DNA from: Candidatus Aminicenantota bacterium
Lineage (GTDB): Bacteria > Acidobacteriota > Aminicenantia > JAMOAD01
NCBI GenBank assembly: GCA_027061995.1
Contig: JAMOUT010000057.1
Span: 82,298 to 146,297, forward strand
DNA length: 64,000 nt
Reading direction: 5' to 3'
Numbering within the stretch: the first letter of the stretch is position 1; each line of letters opens with the position of its first letter. The notes under the pieces are model-generated. The model made no database searches. It was not told where the DNA came from and was given only the letters and a program-made list of their open reading frames with translations. This document shows, piece by piece, positions 9,048-17,464 of the stretch. The position numbers were made by a program, and so were the translations under genes.

Positions 9048-9673
9048 AAAAGACACTGTTTTTTATTATATTTTTATATGGTTCATTAATATTGTTTGCT
9101 CAAGATGCTCCTGGGCATAGAACTTCCCTTTGGGATAATTCAAAATCCCTTTTTAATGACCCTAAAGCAAAAGCAATAAATGATATAGTCATAATAAAAG
9201 TAGAAGAAAGCACAAAAGCTGAAAATTCGGCGGAAACAAAAACCAAAAAAGGTTCTTCGAGTTCTCTCGGGATTAATACATTTTTGGGGTTTGAAAAATC
9301 TCTTGCGGGAAAAATGAATCCCAATTTTGACCCCACATCAATGTTCGGTCATAGTGTTTCAAAAAAAGATGAAGGGGCGGGCTCTACAAAATCCACGACA
9401 AAGATTCAAGGATATATAGCCGCAAAAGTTGTTGAGGTGATACCGAACGGAAATCTTATAATAGAGGCGAAAAAAGAGATAATAGTTAATAATGAAAAAC
9501 AAACAATGATTTTACGAGGGATGGTGAGGCCGAGAGATATAGATTATAACAATTTTGTATCTTCAAATGCGGTTGCTGATGTTCAGATTATGATAAAAGG
9601 TAAAGGAGCTGTTGCGGAACAACAGAGAAGAGGATGGTTATCATGGCTTTTAAGTATTGTTTGGCCGTTTTAA
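9044..9673 (+). CDS. flgH: Flagellar L-ring protein FlgH, without a lipobox cysteine
   Basis: 209 residues. The FlgH core is clear: GHRTSLWDNSKSLFND, KAINDIVIIKVEESTKAEN, the conserved NGNLIIEAKKEIIVNNEKQ and RGMVRPRDIDYNN. A signal sequence precedes it, but there is no cysteine anywhere in the protein, so it cannot be the usual N-acylated lipoprotein; cleavage after FAQ is plausible. FlgH forms the outer-membrane L ring, the bushing around the rod. The start codon overlaps the end of flgA. Confidence 0.88.
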   Translation: MKKTLFFIIFLYGSLILFAQDAPGHRTSLWDNSKSLFNDPKAKAINDIVIIKVEESTKAENSAETKTKKGSSSSLGINTFLGFEKSLAGKMNPNFDPTSMFGHSVSKKDEGAGSTKSTTKIQGYIAAKVVEVIPNGNLIIEAKKEIIVNNEKQTMILRGMVRPRDIDYNNFVSSNAVADVQIMIKGKGAVAEQQRRGWLSWLLSIVWPF

Positions 9674-9684
9674 GGAGAGGAAAG

Positions 9685-10776
9685 ATGAAAAAAAGGATTT
9701 TACCTGTTATTTTTTTATTTATAACAATATCCTTAATCTCCATGGAAGTAAGATTAAAAGATATCTCAACTTTCGAAGGGGTCAGGGATAATGAATTGAT
9801 AGGTTATGGAATAGTTGTGGGGCTTAATGGAACAGGGGATACAACACAAAATAAATTTACATTTCAAGCCATAGCGAATATGCTTGATAAAATGGGAGTT
9901 ACCGTGGATCCCAAACAATTTCAATTAAGAAATGTTGCCTCGGTTATGGTAACGGGAAAACTTCCGATGTTTGCAAGATCAGGTTCCAAAATAGATGTAA
10001 CTGTTTCCTCTATGGGTAGTGCCAAGAGTATTCAGGGGGGGATATTATTAATGACTCCGCTTAAAGCTGCAAACGGTCAGGTTTATGCGGTAGCTCAAGG
10101 CCCTGTATCAATAGGGGGATATAATGAAGGTGGTGGTGGCGGTAATGTTCGTAAAAACCATCCTACGGTCGGAATTATACCCGGAGGGGGAATCGTGGAA
10201 AAAGAGGTTCCTTTCTCCTTTTCAAATGAGGGATATTTGAATCTTTTACTTTATAATCCGGATTTTACAACAGCATCAAGGGTGGCTGAAAGAATTAACA
10301 GTGTTTTGGGATTAAAGAGCGCAAAAGCTCTTGATTCCTCCACGATAAAAATAGATGTCCCCCCCTCTTTCCGGGGAAAAACGGTGAAACTTGCATCAGT
10401 TATAGAAAATATAAATATAACCCCTGATTCAAAAGCTGTTATCATAATAAACGAGAGAACGGGAACAATTGTATTCGGTGAAAATGCAAAGATAAGTAAA
10501 GTTGCAATAGCACACGGAAGCCTAACAGTGGCAATTCAAACTCAACAATTTGCCTCCCAACCTCCTCCGATGTCTGGAGGACAAACCGTGGTTATGCAAA
10601 ATCAAAAAACGGATGTAACCGAAGAGCAAGCATCTTTTATGATGATGGAGGGGCCTACTGTCGGTGATTTGATAAAAGCTCTAAATTCCATAGGAGCAAC
10701 ACCGAGGGATATAATAGCCATACTTGAAGCTATAAAAAGAGCTGGTGCCATTAATGCGGAGTTAAAGATAATATGA
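9685..10776 (+). CDS. flgI: Flagellar P-ring protein FlgI
   Basis: 363 residues from the ATG at 9685, preceded by GGAG and giving a proper signal peptide (MKKRILPVIFLFITISLIS); the longer in-frame start at 9634 overlaps flgH and would mask it. Conserved blocks: RLKDISTFEGVRDNELIGYG, GLNGTGDTTQ, SVMVTGKLP, then VIINERTGTIVFG and the C-terminal DLIKALNSIGATPRDIIAIL. FlgI builds the periplasmic P ring in the peptidoglycan layer. It is followed by flgJ with a 4-nt overlap. Confidence 0.95.
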   Translation: MKKRILPVIFLFITISLISMEVRLKDISTFEGVRDNELIGYGIVVGLNGTGDTTQNKFTFQAIANMLDKMGVTVDPKQFQLRNVASVMVTGKLPMFARSGSKIDVTVSSMGSAKSIQGGILLMTPLKAANGQVYAVAQGPVSIGGYNEGGGGGNVRKNHPTVGIIPGGGIVEKEVPFSFSNEGYLNLLLYNPDFTTASRVAERINSVLGLKSAKALDSSTIKIDVPPSFRGKTVKLASVIENINITPDSKAVIIINERTGTIVFGENAKISKVAIAHGSLTVAIQTQQFASQPPPMSGGQTVVMQNQKTDVTEEQASFMMMEGPTVGDLIKALNSIGATPRDIIAILEAIKRAGAINAELKII

Positions 10777-11621
10777 GTATAGGATTCGGGAAAATTCCGG
10801 TAATAGATCCATTCCTTTTGACTAATCAATCGGAAAAACTGAATTCAGTGGATTTTTCCAAACTTTCGGATAAAGAGAAAAGAGCAAAATTAAAATTAAT
10901 AGCTTCTCAGTTTGAGGAGATTATGGTAAACACCCTTTTGAAAACTTCCACCGAAGCAAACAAAGTTTTCGCAAAAGGGGATAATGAGAATTACGGATTG
11001 AATATGGGCTTTTATAAAGATATGAATAACTATTATTTAAGCCAAAGTATAGTGGCTGAAGGGGGGCTCGGACTTCAAGATCTTATCGTGGAACAATTGA
11101 TGGACAAATTAAATATAAAAAATAAAAATATTGTAGATAAACAAAATAATAATTTAATAAAAAAGGGATTAAAGTTTAATCATGAAAAATTATCTTTTTC
11201 TCAGCCTGTTAAAGGGAGAATATCATCGGATTTCGGTTGGAGAATAGATCCTTTTGACGGAAAAAAAAGGTTTCATAATGGGGTTGATATAGCGGCTCCC
11301 GAGGGAACACCCGTCCAATCGGTTGAAACAGGGAAAGTTGTATTTGCAGGGAGAGAAAAAGGGTATGGAAATTTAATAATCTTAGAGCATATAAATGGTT
11401 ATAAAACATATTATGCTCATTTAAAGGAGGTGAAAGTAAAAGAGGGTGATATAATAGGAAAAGACGAGATTATAGGTAATGTTGGGAAGACAGGGAGAGC
11501 GACGGGTCCGCATCTTCATTTTGAAATCCGAAAAGGCAGATATGTTTTAAACCCCGAGGATAAGGTTTTATCTATTAAGTTTATGAAGAATCTTCCGATA
11601 AAGAAAACGGATGGAGGTTAG
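10773..11621 (+). CDS. flgJ: FlgJ-type rod scaffold fused to an M23 peptidase
   Basis: 282 residues in two domains. Residues about 25-115 are the FlgJ rod-binding domain (ASQFEEIMVNTLLKTS, GFYKDMNNYYLSQSI, GGLGLQDLI). Residues about 140-275 are a LytM/M23 metallopeptidase with complete zinc ligands: H168 and D172 in FHNGVDIA, and H247-x-H249 in GPHLHFE. In proteobacterial FlgJ the second domain is a glucosaminidase; here an endopeptidase that cuts peptide cross-links takes that role, presumably opening the wall for the rod. No signal peptide, consistent with type III export. It overlaps flgI by 4 nt. Confidence 0.88.
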   Translation: MSIGFGKIPVIDPFLLTNQSEKLNSVDFSKLSDKEKRAKLKLIASQFEEIMVNTLLKTSTEANKVFAKGDNENYGLNMGFYKDMNNYYLSQSIVAEGGLGLQDLIVEQLMDKLNIKNKNIVDKQNNNLIKKGLKFNHEKLSFSQPVKGRISSDFGWRIDPFDGKKRFHNGVDIAAPEGTPVQSVETGKVVFAGREKGYGNLIILEHINGYKTYYAHLKEVKVKEGDIIGKDEIIGNVGKTGRATGPHLHFEIRKGRYVLNPEDKVLSIKFMKNLPIKKTDGG

Positions 11622-11623
11622 TG

Positions 11624-11935
11624 ATGATAAAGATATTTAAAACAACCGATATTAAGAACAATGGAATAACCGATAAATCTGTAAAAGATTCCAAAAACAA
11701 GAATGATAATTTAAAAACGGGAAATTTTTTAAACCCGAACAATGATATAGTGGATATCTCAGGTCTGAGTGAAATTTTTTCCACTGCAAAAAAAGAGATG
11801 GAAAACATACCGGATATACGGGAAGATAAAATCAATCTTTTAAAACAAAAGATAGAAAACGGTGAATATAATATAGATGAAACCAAAGTAGCGGATAAAA
11901 TTATAGAAAATCATATAATTGATGAACTTGTATAG
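11624..11935 (+). CDS. flgM: Anti-sigma-28 factor FlgM
   Basis: 103 residues. The C-terminal half has the FlgM sigma-binding pattern: DIREDKINLLKQKIENGEYNIDETKVADKIIE in short form (IREDKINLLKQKIENGEYNI, then KVADKII). The N-terminal half is polar and probably disordered. FlgM binds FliA (sigma-28) until the hook is complete and FlgM is exported. The ATG at 11624 lies 6 nt after GGAGG; the overlapping GTG at 11621 is possible but too close. Its target would include the flagellin promoter at 30174-30200. Confidence 0.85.
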   Translation: MIKIFKTTDIKNNGITDKSVKDSKNKNDNLKTGNFLNPNNDIVDISGLSEIFSTAKKEMENIPDIREDKINLLKQKIENGEYNIDETKVADKIIENHIIDELV

Positions 11936-11944
11936 AGGTAAAAC

Positions 11945-12265
11945 ATGTCTGATGTTGGAAAAGTTAGTAGAAATACACCGAAACCTTTTCCGACCATAAG
12001 AAAATCAAATGACCCTTTAAAACCTGAAACAGGTGAGGTCGAATTCTCCCAATATATGGCTGAAACGGATGAAATAAAGAGGAAAGTCGTTGAAAGTGCT
12101 GCGGAAACAGAAGGTTCCGTAATAAGAGAAGAAGAGAGAAGAAAAAAATTAAGATTAAAATCCAAAAAAAAGGATACTGAAGATGACAAAGAGATGGAAG
12201 AATATGAAACAGAAGGAGATGATGAAAATGATGATGAAGGAAAGATTGTGGATTTAGAGGTATAA
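11945..12265 (+). CDS. Acidic hypothetical protein in the flagellar operon
   Basis: 106 residues, not recognised. The N-terminal 30 residues are polar and rich in Pro; the middle (about residues 31-80) is predicted as a charged helix (EIKRKVVESAAETEGSVIRE, then a basic RRKKLRLKSKKK run). The last 25 residues are almost purely acidic (EDDKEMEEYETEGDDENDDE). No signal peptide or membrane segment. It lies 9 nt after flgM and 1 nt before flgN, the slot where some Gram-positive operons have yvyF, but it shows no similarity to YvyF zinc ribbons. A link to flagellar export or regulation is inferred only from position. Confidence 0.6.
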   Translation: MSDVGKVSRNTPKPFPTIRKSNDPLKPETGEVEFSQYMAETDEIKRKVVESAAETEGSVIREEERRKKLRLKSKKKDTEDDKEMEEYETEGDDENDDEGKIVDLEV

Positions 12266-12266
12266 A

Positions 12267-12746
12267 ATGGAAGAAAAAATATTTAAAGAATTGTATCTTT
12301 TTATGAAAGATTATTTGAAAGTTTTAATAGAATCTTATGAGGAGAGTTTAAATTTAAGAAAGATTTTAAGAGAGAATAAAATAGAGAGAATTGAAAGAAT
12401 GATTCCGAGAATAGAAAATTTTGACATTAAAATTAAGATGCTTGAAAATACAAAAAACAGTTTACTGTCAAAACTCGCTAAAGCACTAAATATAAATGTC
12501 GGAAGCATAGATTGGGAACTTGTCGGAAACAGAGGGGGGAAGGAGATAGCAGAACTCGGTAAATTAATCGAAGAAAAAGTAAAGAATCTTGTAGATGCTA
12601 ATATTGTGAATAAAATAATTATCGAAAGACTGATAATGTTTAACAGTTCTCTTCTTAATGTTATAAGAAATGACGGGGATTCATTATACAGTTCCGACGG
12701 TAATATTAACTCTTCTCATGAGAATTCGATGTTAGAGGAGGTTTGA
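12267..12746 (+). CDS. flgN: FlgN-like flagellar export chaperone
   Basis: 159 residues, almost entirely alpha-helical with heptad-like spacing: a long N-terminal helix (FMKDYLKVLIESYEESLNLR), a second helix around residues 45-75 and a third around 105-135. This matches the FlgN fold, a cytoplasmic chaperone that delivers the hook-junction proteins FlgK and FlgL. Sequence conservation in this family is low; the call leans on its position between flgM and flgK, whose ATG follows one base after this gene's stop. Confidence 0.75.
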   Translation: MEEKIFKELYLFMKDYLKVLIESYEESLNLRKILRENKIERIERMIPRIENFDIKIKMLENTKNSLLSKLAKALNINVGSIDWELVGNRGGKEIAELGKLIEEKVKNLVDANIVNKIIIERLIMFNSSLLNVIRNDGDSLYSSDGNINSSHENSMLEEV

Positions 12747-12747
12747 T

Positions 12748-14187
12748 ATGGTAGGATTATTTAGTTCTCTTGAACTTGCTAAAAAGAGTCTTATGACTCA
12801 TCAGTTTGTTTTTCATGTTATAGGGCATAATATAGCTAATGTTAATACACCTGAGTATTCAAGGCAAAGAGTTGAACTCGGAGTTGTCAGACCTTTTCGA
12901 CTCGGAGAAAGGACTGTTGGTGTTGGAGTTGATGTTCTCGGTGTTCATGGTGTCCGAGATAAATATCTTGAATACCAAATACAAAAAGAGGTTCAGGGAA
13001 GGGGTGAAGCTTCATATATGTCGGGAAGTTATAAAATAATAGAATCAATTTTTCAAGAACAAACGGATACCGGAATTTCAAAGATAATGGGGAATTTTTT
13101 TAATTCATGGAATGATTTAACCGTGAATCCGACGGGTCTTCCCGAAAGATCGACCGTTTTAAATAATGGTAAGGTTCTTGCGGACAAAATAAAAGAGGCT
13201 TACAGAAGATTAAAGGAACAACAGGCGGTTGAAAACGGAGATGTTTCATCAATGGTAAAAGATATTAATGAGACCGGAAAGGAGATAGCAAAACTTAATA
13301 TGGAGATAGCGAGCGGAGAAGCCGGCGGAGAAGAGATGAATGATTTAAGAGACAGAAGAAACAAACTTTTGCAGGATTTGGGAGAAAAAGTCGGAATTAA
13401 TGTTTATGAAAATGAGATGCATCAGGTAACAGTTGAAATAGCTTCAAGACCTTTTATCGTTGGAAACAATTTAAATGAGCTTTCCGTTCAAAGGAATGCA
13501 AGCAATTCAAATTATTATGATATATATATTAATGAATCGGGTCATGTTGTGAATATAACCAATCAGATAGACGGTGGAGCAATGAAAGGTCTTATAACAA
13601 TGAGAGATTCGAGAATCCCCGAATATCTGACAAAATTGGATAATCTTGCTTATGGTTTGATTACAAATGTCAACAATCTTCATAGCGGAGGGTTTGATTT
13701 AAACGGTAATACCGGAGTTAATTTTTTCACCCCCTTTGTTCCTACTACCCCCGGAGATTACACCGGAGCAGCCGCTCTTATTGAGGTAAATCCCGCTATT
13801 GCATCTGATCCCGAAGCTGTTGCAGCTTCTTCTGTCGCGGGGGAAATCGGTAATAATACCGTAGCTCTTCAAATAGCTGATCTTGAAAGAGCGTATAATA
13901 CGGTTGATAGTGATAATGACGGAACTTTTGATTATGGGACATTCCATGATTATTATCATCAACTTGTAACAAGTGTGGGAGCCGAGGCATTAAACTCTTA
14001 TACGAGAGAAACAGCGGAGGGCGAAATAATAACAAATCTTCAGGATAGAAGAAGTGAAGTCTCATCGGTTTCTCTTGATGAAGAGAGTGCCACACTTATT
14101 CAGTTTCAAAAAGCTTATCAAGTGATGGCAAGATTTATGGGGGTCGTGGATAAAATGACCGATATAATGATTAATCTCGGGAGGTAA
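12748..14187 (+). CDS. flgK: Hook-filament junction protein FlgK (HAP1)
   Basis: 479 residues. N-terminal LELAKKSLMTHQFVFHVIGH and NIANVNTPEYSRQRVEL, middle FNSWNDLTVNPTGLPERS, and C-terminal DEESATLIQFQKAYQVMARF are classic. FlgK and FlgL link hook and filament. An odd point is a DxDxDGxxD-type loop (VDSDNDGTFDYG, 13906-13932) just before the conserved FHDYYHQLV helix, which looks like a calcium-binding loop inserted in a surface turn. It follows flgN by one base, with AGAGGAGG upstream. Confidence 0.95.
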   Translation: MVGLFSSLELAKKSLMTHQFVFHVIGHNIANVNTPEYSRQRVELGVVRPFRLGERTVGVGVDVLGVHGVRDKYLEYQIQKEVQGRGEASYMSGSYKIIESIFQEQTDTGISKIMGNFFNSWNDLTVNPTGLPERSTVLNNGKVLADKIKEAYRRLKEQQAVENGDVSSMVKDINETGKEIAKLNMEIASGEAGGEEMNDLRDRRNKLLQDLGEKVGINVYENEMHQVTVEIASRPFIVGNNLNELSVQRNASNSNYYDIYINESGHVVNITNQIDGGAMKGLITMRDSRIPEYLTKLDNLAYGLITNVNNLHSGGFDLNGNTGVNFFTPFVPTTPGDYTGAAALIEVNPAIASDPEAVAASSVAGEIGNNTVALQIADLERAYNTVDSDNDGTFDYGTFHDYYHQLVTSVGAEALNSYTRETAEGEIITNLQDRRSEVSSVSLDEESATLIQFQKAYQVMARFMGVVDKMTDIMINLGR

Positions 14188-14190
14188 AAA

Positions 14191-15078
14191 ATGAGAGCAA
14201 ACGAGAGTATATGGTATAGGGATGCATTGTTTTATATTAATTTAACCAAATTAAGATATGATAAGGCAATACAAGAGACAACTTCCGGCAAAAAGATACA
14301 TAAAATTTCGGATGATCCTTCCGGAGCCGCTTTTGCTCTCGGATTAAAGGATAGAAGGGGGCAGATTGAACAATTTACAAAAAACCTTGATACTGCGAGA
14401 ATATATCTTTCCAATGCCGAGGATGTGTTAAACAAAGTTCAAAATGTTTTAAATAAAGTTGTAACAGATGCAAGTGAGGGAGCAACGGACACTATGGATC
14501 TCTCTCAAAAACAATTAATTGCAAATGATATAGACCAATTGAGAACTCAAATAATGGATCTTGCCAATACAAGGGTTATGAACAGATATCTTTTTTCGGG
14601 AACTCTGATTGATACCCAACCTTTTACTGAGACAGGAGGGGTTGTGGGATACAATGGAAATACAAATAATATAGATGTTCAAATAGGATATTCCATAAGA
14701 GTTACTACAAATCTACCCGGAGATCAGGTTTTTACAAATGGTGCGGATGATGTTTTTCAAGTCCTTGCGGATATAAGAGATCATTTGAATGCAAATGATT
14801 CTGTTGCCGTGTCAAATGATATACCGAGGCTCGGGAGCATCCTTGATAATATGGCACATCAAAGAGGGATAATTGGTAACAGGATGCATGAGCTTGATAT
14901 TATGAGAGATAGCCTTAAGGAATTTTCAAATAATCTTCAGGAGAAGATCTCCGAGATAGAGGATGCAAATATGCCGGAAGCGATATCAAATCTCATGAAA
15001 GAGGAGACAGGTTTAAGAGTAACTCTTCAAGCCGCATCAAGAATTCAAAGGATTACATTATTTGATTATTTAGGGTAA
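14191..15078 (+). CDS. flgL: Hook-filament junction protein FlgL (HAP3)
   Basis: 295 residues with flagellin-like ends: N-terminal TSGKKIHKISDDPSGAAFAL, then LDTARIYLSNAEDVLNKVQN and NRYLFSGTL; the C-terminal coiled helix NLQEKISEIEDANMPEAIS matches the flagellin D0/D1 helices. It is the second junction protein between hook and filament and an export client of the FlgN chaperone. It starts three bases after flgK's stop with GGGAGG upstream. Confidence 0.93.
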   Translation: MRANESIWYRDALFYINLTKLRYDKAIQETTSGKKIHKISDDPSGAAFALGLKDRRGQIEQFTKNLDTARIYLSNAEDVLNKVQNVLNKVVTDASEGATDTMDLSQKQLIANDIDQLRTQIMDLANTRVMNRYLFSGTLIDTQPFTETGGVVGYNGNTNNIDVQIGYSIRVTTNLPGDQVFTNGADDVFQVLADIRDHLNANDSVAVSNDIPRLGSILDNMAHQRGIIGNRMHELDIMRDSLKEFSNNLQEKISEIEDANMPEAISNLMKEETGLRVTLQAASRIQRITLFDYLG

Positions 15079-15086
15079 AATACGGT

Positions 15087-15557
15087 ATGAAAATAAAATC
15101 AAGAAGTTTCGGAGAACTTGAATTTAAAGAGGAGTCAATAGTCAATTTCCCCGAAGGGATAATAGGTTTTGAGAACCTTAAAAAATGGATTCTGATTGAA
15201 AATCAATCCATGGAACCTTTTAAATGGATTCAATCCATAGAAGACGGGAATATCGCTCTTATGGTTATTGACCCCCATCTTATAAGAAGCAATTATAAGA
15301 TGGCGATTCCATCAATTGAACATCAAAAGATAGGGTTGGAAAATTTGGAAAAAAGGGATGATTGGATAAGTTTTTGTGTTGTTGTTCCGAAAGAGGATAT
15401 TAAAAATTCAATCGTTAATTTGAAAGCACCCATATTAATCAATTTGAAAGAAAAAACAGGTAAACAAATAATTCTGTTGAATGATGATTATGATGTGGAG
15501 GAAAAGTTTTTTTCGGAAGAAACAGTTCGTATGAAGATGGAGCAGGAGAAAGGATAG
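15087..15557 (+). CDS. fliW: Flagellar assembly factor FliW
   Basis: 156 residues. Diagnostic features: N-terminal SFGELEFKEESIVNFPEGIIGFENLKKW, given here in part as NFPEGIIGFENL, then FKWIQSIEDGNIALMVIDP and the C-terminal NLKAPILINLKEKTGKQIIL. FliW binds CsrA non-competitively and also binds flagellin, so free cytoplasmic flagellin releases CsrA to shut down flagellin translation. It abuts csrA (stop TAG directly followed by csrA's GTG), the usual gene pair. Confidence 0.95.
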   Translation: MKIKSRSFGELEFKEESIVNFPEGIIGFENLKKWILIENQSMEPFKWIQSIEDGNIALMVIDPHLIRSNYKMAIPSIEHQKIGLENLEKRDDWISFCVVVPKEDIKNSIVNLKAPILINLKEKTGKQIILLNDDYDVEEKFFSEETVRMKMEQEKG

Positions 15558-15791
15558 GTGCTTGTTTTAACCAGAAAGAAAGGGCAATCCATAATTATAG
15601 GTGATAATATAAAGATTAAAATAGTGTCAATAAACCCGTCAGGTGTTGAAATAGGGATTGAAGCACCGAGAGATATAAATATTGTCAGGGAGGAACTTCT
15701 TGAAAAAGTAAAATCATTGAATATGGAAGCGGCAAACCTGAAGATAGAAAAGGATTCCTTAAACAAACTAAAAAAAATACTTAAAAAATAG
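15558..15791 (+). CDS. csrA: Carbon storage/translation regulator CsrA
   Basis: 77 residues starting with GTG (MLVLTRKKGQSIIIGDNIKI), followed by VSINPSGVEIGIEAPRDINIVREEL, which is the complete five-strand fold with the RNA-binding edge (L-T-R-K at the start, the VREE segment at the end). CsrA dimers bind GGA in hairpin loops and block Shine-Dalgarno sites. A likely target is visible in this window: the flagellin leader (30120-30154). It is last in the flagellar operon and convergent with the CPBP gene. Confidence 0.95.
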   Translation: MLVLTRKKGQSIIIGDNIKIKIVSINPSGVEIGIEAPRDINIVREELLEKVKSLNMEAANLKIEKDSLNKLKKILKK

Positions 15792-15799
15792 AATTAAAA

Positions 15800-16429
15800 C
15801 TATTTAATCGGTGAAAGGATAAAAATCATAATATCCCAAAATATGTGAGAAAGAATAACAAGTGACGGATTTTTTGTTTTCATATATAAAAATCCCCAAA
15901 ATAATCCGCAAGTTAAAGCAGCGAGAATAAGAATAGGATTAAATGATATCAGATGAACGGCTGTGTATAATATAGCCGTTAATAATAATGCAAAATATTT
16001 CTTCATATGATTTTCCAAACTTTTTTGTATGAAACCTCTCCAAAATACCTCCTCACCGAAAGCTATGGGAAAAATGAGCAGAACAGAGATTACAAGAGGT
16101 GATAGACCTGTTTTATTAGCGTATATATTATCAAGGAATATCCATCTGTCATTTAGAATATTAAATTTCAGATTAATCAGGATTAAAATTTTATTTCCGA
16201 CAAAAAAGATAAAATAGAGAAATAAAGCGGATATAAAGGAATAGAGAATATTTGTATAACTGATTCGTATCTCATCAAATACCGATTTATCAAAAAGAAA
16301 AACAATGAAGATTAAAAGAGAAACCGCAAGGCTCATAGAGAGCCAAAAATTGAAAGGTTTTAAACCGAAAACAATCCCCCATAATATAAAGGCAAAAAAT
16401 AATGATATGTAAATTTTATTAATATTCAA
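15800..16429 (-). CDS. CPBP family intramembrane glutamic protease
   Basis: 209 residues with six or more hydrophobic segments. The CPBP/Rce1 motif 1 is FGEEVFWRG (E126, E127 and the Arg three residues on), motif 2 lies in LYTAVHLISF and motif 3 is LSHIFWDIMIF. Bacterial members cleave membrane-linked peptides, and some are immunity or processing proteins; this one's substrate is unknown. It begins with TTG one base after the prenyltransferase stop, so it is translationally coupled to it. Confidence 0.85.
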   Translation of the reverse strand: MNINKIYISLFFAFILWGIVFGLKPFNFWLSMSLAVSLLIFIVFLFDKSVFDEIRISYTNILYSFISALFLYFIFFVGNKILILINLKFNILNDRWIFLDNIYANKTGLSPLVISVLLIFPIAFGEEVFWRGFIQKSLENHMKKYFALLLTAILYTAVHLISFNPILILAALTCGLFWGFLYMKTKNPSLVILSHIFWDIMIFILSPIK

Positions 16430-16430
16430 A

Positions 16431-17345
16431 TTATTTTACATATAATTTGATTAATATTCCTACGATAAATAAGATACTGAAAACCATATGAAATTGGGAA
16501 GTGAAAGCATCGATCATTGCGAACTTTTTTTCCTCTGTTTTTTCTTTGTTTTTAACAAGGTTGATAAGTCTTAATGACACGGGAAGAGAAAAGAATATAA
16601 TCAGAGTAAACCACGGGAGCTTATATAAAAGAACTAAAGTAATGACCGATAGATATGAAAGCATTATTAAGGAATAATACATTGTTTTTGCTTTGTTTAA
16701 TCCCAAGTTTATTGCAACTGTTTTTATGTTTGCCGCTTTATCATTTTCCATATCCCTTATATTATTTCCGTGTAAAATTGCAACAACAATAAAAGCAATA
16801 GGTAGAGCGTAAAGGACGGGTGTCCATGAGAATATATGAGTTTGAATAAAATACGCCCCGAGAACCATTGCGGGACCAAAAGCTATAAAAACAGCGATAT
16901 CTCCGAGGGCTTTGTATTTTAATGCTACAGGGCCTGCGGTATAAAAAAAACCGAGAAACCCTCCGGTGAGAATAATCATAAGAAAGGTTATTTTATTCGG
17001 TAAAACAGCAAGAAAATACAAGCCGATTGCCATAGATAGAAGAAAAAGGATAATAGCTCCTTTTAATAGTGTTTTCGGAGTTAATATTTTCTCGACAAGC
17101 AGTCCGCTTGAACCATAGGTTCCCTCTCTGTCAACATTCTTTTTATAATCAAAATAATCATTGAACATATTTGATGCAGCGTGAATACTAACCGAACCGA
17201 TTAAAGCCATAATAAGATAAAGCCAATTAAAATTTATTTCGGGAAACTCCATAACAGCTATAATACTACCCAAAATAGGGGGGATAATACTAACCGTAAA
17301 CGCGAAAGGTCTTGTCGCTCTCCACCATATTTTAAGGTTCTTCAT
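16431..17345 (-). CDS. menA: UbiA-family prenyltransferase, MenA-like
   Basis: 304 residues, eight to nine membrane helices. Both Asp-rich motifs are present: NDYFDYKKNVDRE (the NDxxDxxxD site) and DMENDKAANIKTVA (the second site with its characteristic Thr). The opening WWRATRPFAFTVSIIPPILG and the GLYFLA region match MenA, which joins a polyprenyl chain to 1,4-dihydroxy-2-naphthoate to make demethylmenaquinone. Menaquinone would serve the succinate/fumarate enzyme at 57-60 kb. No other men genes are in the window, so another UbiA acceptor is not excluded. A strong AAGGAGG precedes the ATG. Confidence 0.75.
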   Translation of the reverse strand: MKNLKIWWRATRPFAFTVSIIPPILGSIIAVMEFPEINFNWLYLIMALIGSVSIHAASNMFNDYFDYKKNVDREGTYGSSGLLVEKILTPKTLLKGAIILFLLSMAIGLYFLAVLPNKITFLMIILTGGFLGFFYTAGPVALKYKALGDIAVFIAFGPAMVLGAYFIQTHIFSWTPVLYALPIAFIVVAILHGNNIRDMENDKAANIKTVAINLGLNKAKTMYYSLIMLSYLSVITLVLLYKLPWFTLIIFFSLPVSLRLINLVKNKEKTEEKKFAMIDAFTSQFHMVFSILFIVGILIKLYVK

Positions 17346-17372
17346 AATAACACCTCCTTACAATAGAACTTT

Positions 17373-17401
17373 ATTCTATTATAGTATCATTTAATAGTCA
17401 A
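17373..17401 (-). promoter_or_regulatory. Promoter with dyad for the menA-CPBP unit
   Basis: Minus strand TTGACT, 17-nt spacer, TAGAAT. A perfect 7-bp inverted repeat (AATAGAA, 5 nt, TTCTATT; 17362-17380) overlaps the -10 and the predicted start and could be an operator. The AAGGAGG of menA follows. Confidence 0.45.
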
Positions 17402-17426
17402 TATTTTAGGGAGAAGGATGAAATCC

Positions 17427-17455
17427 TTGAAAGATAGATGAATATATTTTATAAT
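17427..17455 (+). promoter_or_regulatory. Promoter for the HDOD-kinase gene, predicted leaderless
   Basis: TTGAAA, 17-nt spacer, TATAAT. The -10 ends 9 nt before the ATG at 17465, so the leader would be about 3 nt. There is no Shine-Dalgarno before that ATG. Confidence 0.6.
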
Positions 17456-17464
17456 AAATAAATC

